Assembly: GCA_947164865.1 (NCBI GenBank)
Contig: CAMUYA010000010.1
Coordinates: forward strand, 1-64,000
DNA: 64,000 nt
Origin: an uncultured Lachnospiraceae bacterium
GTDB taxonomy: Bacteria; Bacillota; Clostridia; Lachnospirales; Lachnospiraceae
Reading direction: 5' to 3'
Shown: one piece after another, positions 60,266 through 64,000 of the stretch
Position numbering within the stretch: position 1 is the first letter of the stretch
How the letters are laid out: every line of letters starts with the position of its first letter
The notes under the pieces: generated by a model
Databases searched by the model: none
What the model saw: the letters and a program-made list of their open reading frames with translations, nothing else
Told to the model about the DNA's origin: nothing
Made by a program: the position numbers and the translations under genes

Positions 60266-63200
60266 TTATGATTTATCTGATGGCTTATCTGATGACTTAC
60301 CTGATGGCTTATCCATTTTTTCTCTCATAAGCGGTGCCATCTGTATTTTGTTTACGTTTTCTTTTTTGCTCTTTTCGTACCCGGGGATCCTGTTGTCAAA
60401 TCCGCAGGACGCTCTGTAGCTGCAGTACTCGCAACTTCCCTTTTCGGCCGGCCTGGCTTCTATGTTCCCGCCCAGGATATCATCTGCCTGCTTTTTGGCG
60501 ATATATTCGCTGTACTTCATCAGAGTATTGAAATCATCCTGCGGCAGCACTTCGGAATGCGCATTGAATCCACCGTCTGTTTTGTAAGTGACATTTATGA
60601 CATCGGAAGAACTGTTTCCCTCTTCCAGGCTCTTGTCATTCAGCGAAACTATTAAATCCTCCCCAACGGTGTAGCCGTGCATCTTATTCTGTTTGCGACG
60701 CTCATTCTCAATGTCCTTTTCGCTGCTTTCGTAGGAAAGCTGAACAAGCGGATCCTCCACGTGATAATACAGCATGGATGCCGGGCCGGAGCTGACTCCT
60801 TTTTCGCCAAGCCGTTTAACCTCCTGATCCATGTACATCGGGAGCTGAAGCTGGCTTCCGTCATAAAGATCGGGCGGATTAAGCTTCTTGGAGGAAGACT
60901 TGTAATCGACTATCCGGACAAAGACCTTCCCGTCCTTTTTTGCAAGATCCACTCGGTCAATCTTTCCACGAAGCCTGAGGACTCTTTTTTTACCCGTTTC
61001 ACTATCCAGCTTTATATCGCGTCTGAAGGGAACCTCAAAAGCCTGCGGCTCGAATGCACCCTTTTGTATCTGATACCTGATGGATAAGACACTGGTTATG
61101 AGAGCTTTTTTAAGCCTGTAAATATTCAGGCGGTTTCTGGCAGAATCCTGAAATACGCAGGCTCCGTATATATTGGTTACTTTCTCGAGAAGTCCGTCCA
61201 CCGTATCACGTGCATATTCATCCGAAAAGTCACGCCAGTTCCTGCCGTCCTCTTTAAGCTTTTTTGAGAAAAGATCGATGACTTCGTGGAAGACATTTCC
61301 CGTATCACGGCTGTCGATTTCAAAAGCTATGGTTTCCTTGAGTTTTATACCGTATCTGAGGAAGAATTTGTAAGGACAGTTCGCGTATGCTTCAAGCTGG
61401 CTTACGCTGCTCCTTAGCACGGACTCATCGCTTCCTTCCTCCGGCTTTTCACAATAGAGCTTTTCCGCAAGGACTTTCTCTATTTTTTCGGGCTTATATC
61501 TGTAAAATGCAGCCTTTTCAAGCTTATCCCTTTTTTCCGAAAGCTCAGGATCGGAGAATGCACTGTAGATGGTATAAAGCGGTGTTTCCTCCTCAGCATT
61601 TCCCTCTGCAAAAAGCCTTAATTCTTCTCCGAGATATCTGAGTCCTTCGGAACCTGTTACGATCTGGGATGTCTTTTTCTCGTTCTCCGGGAAAAGTATC
61701 CGGCTGCCCGGGAACATGTTCTTTATCATCTCACAAAGGTATGAAGGCCTTAAGCTCTTTCCTGTGGCATCAAGCCCCGCCCATGAGATGTATAATCTTT
61801 CTGACGGCTTTGTCATATTCATATACAGATACAGCCTCTGGTTATACATTTCTTCTCGGGGAGACGGTGCAAGCTCCAGGCCCTTTTCGAAAAGGCTCTC
61901 CCTCTCAAGATCCGATATGATACCACCCTTATCCGTGTTTCTCGGGATATTTCCGTCGTTTACTCCGGCAAAGAAAAGTATCTTTACTTTCGGTACTCTT
62001 GTTCTTTCTATATCACCTACCAGCACTCTGTCCACAGACTGGGGTATCGTTCCGATGCGGATCTCTCCGAATCCCGCATCAAGGATCTCTCCGAATTCTT
62101 TAAAACTGATCTCGTCCTCTCCCATAAGTGATTCGATCTGCTCAAGAAGCTCCATGAGCTTACGGTATATCTGATCATATTCCTTTTCGCGCACATAATC
62201 ACCCTCGGCTTCAAATCTGCGCGCATATCCGGACAGGATCCCGGCTGCATCGATGGATAAAAGATAGTCGTAAAGACCGCTTACGAAGGATGCCGCTGAA
62301 GCTTTCGTATTCTCCCTTAATACGGTCTGTCTGTCGCCTGCGATACTTCCGAATCCGCTTATCTGCGACATGAACTTTTCCCTGATCTCATTGATCCTTG
62401 AAAGCTCAGTCTCATCCTCTGCGGACATATCACGGGTTTTGACCGCAAACACGTTTTTCCAGGCTTTGTATCCTCTTATTCCTGTCTGCCTTACGTAGGA
62501 TTCGAGCATGTCTGCATCTGTTCTGTCTATTCCTGATATTCCGCTTTTGAGGTATCTGAATACCGAATCGGAAGAGAAGTTTTTAAGATAAAGATCGAAA
62601 ACGCTTCTCACTCCCTCGATAAGCGGATTGAGCCTTATCCCGCTGGTCCTGTCGATGTAATACGGGATCTGCATCTTTTGAAACTCTGTTTCGATATAAG
62701 GGGCATATCCTTCTATATCTCCGGAAACAAGAGCTATATCCCTGAACTGCAGGTCTTTATTCTCTGCGAGTAATCTTCTTATCTCCAGCCCTGCCTGATG
62801 TACTTCTTCCGATACGTTTGATGCGCAGAAAAGAACAACTGAATCATCATCTTCTTTTTCATATTTTTCCGATGAGATCCTGAACAGGTTTTTTTCTATA
62901 AAATCTATTTTTGCCGGACCGGCTCTGTGATCCAGTACATCGGGCGGCAAAACTTGCGCACCTGCCTTATCGGCTCTCTTTACAAGTGAATCGTATGTCT
63001 TTCCGCTGAGATAAAAGAGCTCCTGCATATCGAGACATTCCCCGATCTTTTTGTCCGATCCCAGAACAAGCGTCACGATAGTCTCGTCCGCTTTTACGAT
63101 AATATCTTCGATCACGCCGAGCTGGATGGGAGTAAAGCCCGTGAACCCGTCAAATACCACCACGCTTCCCGCCAGCACCGAGGATGCCGGGATCACCTGC

Positions 63201-63757
63201 CTTAAGATGTCAAGCTTTCCCTCTCTTGTGATATATCTTCCCGTGATGTAATCGGTGAATTCTTTGTAGATGACCCCAAGATCCGCAAGCTTTGAACCCA
63301 GCGCAGAACCCTTTCCCACTGTATCCGAAAGCTTTGAGACCTCATCGGGAGAAAGGCTGTACTGCATGAATTCGGATATCACACTCTTGACTTCGTGAAT
63401 GTATCCCTGGCGATTCATACGGCGCCCGAGAACGGGAAGATCAGCCGCGATCCTTCCGCACACTCTCTGTAGCACAAGGCTCTTCCCGGTATCGTCCAGA
63501 ACGGGCAGTTCTTCCCAGCCGACTTCCGTCATTATCCTGTGGGTAAGGCGGCCGAAACTGAGGACATCGATATTAAGGATGCCCCCTGTTTCACTTCCGG
63601 TTGAAAGCTCCTGCTGAGTCTGCATCGTGAACTGATCCGGCACGATCACGAGGAAATTCCGCGAAGGCTCTTTCTTTGCCCGCTCAAGTATCTCTTTATG
63701 TATTTTTGTTGTTTTTCCGGAGCCGGAAGGCCCGAATATGAATCTTAGATTTCCCAT
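60266..63757 (-). CDS. addB: AddB nuclease subunit
   Basis: The 1163-residue partner of AddA has Walker A GPSGSGKT (9-16), a degenerate helicase core, and a C-terminal nuclease with GKIDRVD and IVDYKSS. Four cysteines for the [4Fe-4S] staple are visible: one in ANCPYKFFL and three in CEYCSYRASC. All functional parts look intact. The tail ends in repeated Ser-Asp-Lys-Pro units. No Shine-Dalgarno sequence precedes the ATG, and TATAAT lies just 2 bases upstream of it. Confidence 0.94.
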   Translation of the reverse strand: MGNLRFIFGPSGSGKTTKIHKEILERAKKEPSRNFLVIVPDQFTMQTQQELSTGSETGGILNIDVLSFGRLTHRIMTEVGWEELPVLDDTGKSLVLQRVCGRIAADLPVLGRRMNRQGYIHEVKSVISEFMQYSLSPDEVSKLSDTVGKGSALGSKLADLGVIYKEFTDYITGRYITREGKLDILRQVIPASSVLAGSVVVFDGFTGFTPIQLGVIEDIIVKADETIVTLVLGSDKKIGECLDMQELFYLSGKTYDSLVKRADKAGAQVLPPDVLDHRAGPAKIDFIEKNLFRISSEKYEKEDDDSVVLFCASNVSEEVHQAGLEIRRLLAENKDLQFRDIALVSGDIEGYAPYIETEFQKMQIPYYIDRTSGIRLNPLIEGVRSVFDLYLKNFSSDSVFRYLKSGISGIDRTDADMLESYVRQTGIRGYKAWKNVFAVKTRDMSAEDETELSRINEIREKFMSQISGFGSIAGDRQTVLRENTKASAASFVSGLYDYLLSIDAAGILSGYARRFEAEGDYVREKEYDQIYRKLMELLEQIESLMGEDEISFKEFGEILDAGFGEIRIGTIPQSVDRVLVGDIERTRVPKVKILFFAGVNDGNIPRNTDKGGIISDLERESLFEKGLELAPSPREEMYNQRLYLYMNMTKPSERLYISWAGLDATGKSLRPSYLCEMIKNMFPGSRILFPENEKKTSQIVTGSEGLRYLGEELRLFAEGNAEEETPLYTIYSAFSDPELSEKRDKLEKAAFYRYKPEKIEKVLAEKLYCEKPEEGSDESVLRSSVSQLEAYANCPYKFFLRYGIKLKETIAFEIDSRDTGNVFHEVIDLFSKKLKEDGRNWRDFSDEYARDTVDGLLEKVTNIYGACVFQDSARNRLNIYRLKKALITSVLSIRYQIQKGAFEPQAFEVPFRRDIKLDSETGKKRVLRLRGKIDRVDLAKKDGKVFVRIVDYKSSSKKLNPPDLYDGSQLQLPMYMDQEVKRLGEKGVSSGPASMLYYHVEDPLVQLSYESSEKDIENERRKQNKMHGYTVGEDLIVSLNDKSLEEGNSSSDVINVTYKTDGGFNAHSEVLPQDDFNTLMKYSEYIAKKQADDILGGNIEARPAEKGSCEYCSYRASCGFDNRIPGYEKSKKENVNKIQMAPLMREKMDKPSGKSSDKPSDKS

Positions 63758-63865
63758 GGATTATATGATACTCTTTTTGAGGGTGATTAATATCCCTTAG
63801 TGTGAATTCAGGTTTTCGGTGTTTTTCTTTTATCGTTTTAAGCGATCCGTTTAAGCGATTTAACC

Positions 63866-64000
63866 TCAGTCTATTACAGCATAGATTTTATCGAGATCGA
63901 CTTTGCATTTATCGTCATAGATTGCTATTCCGGTCTCTCCCGCCAGAGGCATGATTTCCGGTGTATAATCTTCATCCATAAAGTTGTGCTTTATCAGAAG
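63866..64000 (-). CDS. 3' end of a gene cut by the window edge
   Basis: Forty-four codons and a TGA remain of a minus-strand gene that begins outside the window. The visible C-terminus is acidic (for example HNFMDEDYTPEIMPLAGE) and has no motif I recognise. The frame is open to the edge. It lies about 108 bp upstream of addB and may share its transcript. Confidence 0.6.
   Translation of the reverse strand, partial: LLIKHNFMDEDYTPEIMPLAGETGIAIYDDKCKVDLDKIYAVID

Noticed and set aside
59399..60271. A 290-codon plus-strand open frame within addA
   Set aside because: It is antisense to conserved AddA helicase sequence and lacks any recognisable protein feature.

Overview
The window reads as a chromosomal stretch of a motile, anaerobic member of the Lachnospiraceae, close to Butyrivibrio, Pseudobutyrivibrio or Roseburia. 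The grounds are the moderate GC content, strong AGGAGG-type ribosome binding sites on nearly every gene, an addB-addA recombination pair, a sigma-28 flagellar operon, a Firmicutes TPP riboswitch and an intracellular mannan-phosphorolysis gene set. Most genes lie on the minus strand. I see no tRNA, rRNA, CRISPR array, insertion sequence or prophage. The genus assignment is inference from gene content.

Layout. Positions 98-3267 (minus): an anaerobic glycerol-3-phosphate dehydrogenase operon (GlpA-type enzyme, FAD/NAD oxidoreductase, DUF1667 Cys protein). 3460-6369: two divergent cell-envelope genes, an SH3/NlpC-P60 wall hydrolase and a CapA-like protein, sharing a 30 bp control region with an inverted repeat. 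6408-6542: back-to-back terminators. 6553-9458 (minus): flaG-fliD-fliS-fliT-like, behind a clear sigma-28 promoter. 9707-20346 (minus): a mannan/galactomannan oligosaccharide locus with alpha-galactosidase, LacI regulator, two GH130 phosphorylases, a 2-epimerase, a CE2 esterase and an unusual fusion of an SGNH esterase to phosphomannose isomerase. Together these can strip galactose and acetyl groups, epimerise mannobiose, phosphorolyse it to mannose-1-phosphate and feed mannose-6-phosphate to glycolysis. 20564-22744 (plus): DUF3737 and a MalY/PatB C-S lyase.

23001-29658 (plus): the most intriguing cluster. It holds metK, a radical SAM enzyme with an atypical Cys motif, a flavin/PNPOx split-barrel protein, a nitrate/sulfonate/taurine-type ABC transporter and a LysR regulator. 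A textbook LysR box lies upstream of metK. It looks like a self-contained import-and-modify pathway with its own SAM supply, and its substrate cannot be named from sequence. 29665-33697 (minus): a LacI regulator and a TrpXYZ-like ABC transporter. 34010-41321: a membrane protein with a possible structured leader, pantothenate kinase CoaX, an Rpn-family nuclease with 21-bp coding repeats, DUF4173, Xre and DUF2975 proteins, and an EAL-PAS protein. 41436-46474 (minus): a four-gene oligopeptide transporter with a fused OppDF ATPase. 46610-50557 (minus): an intracellular esterase and an ABC-2 exporter. 50603-54690 (minus): nitroreductase, sirtuin, TPP-riboswitch-controlled ThiT and an S41 peptidase. 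55133-63757: HflX, then addB-addA. A truncated gene enters at the right edge (63866-64000).

Nothing here was checked against a database. Family calls rest on motifs and overall resemblance recognised by eye.
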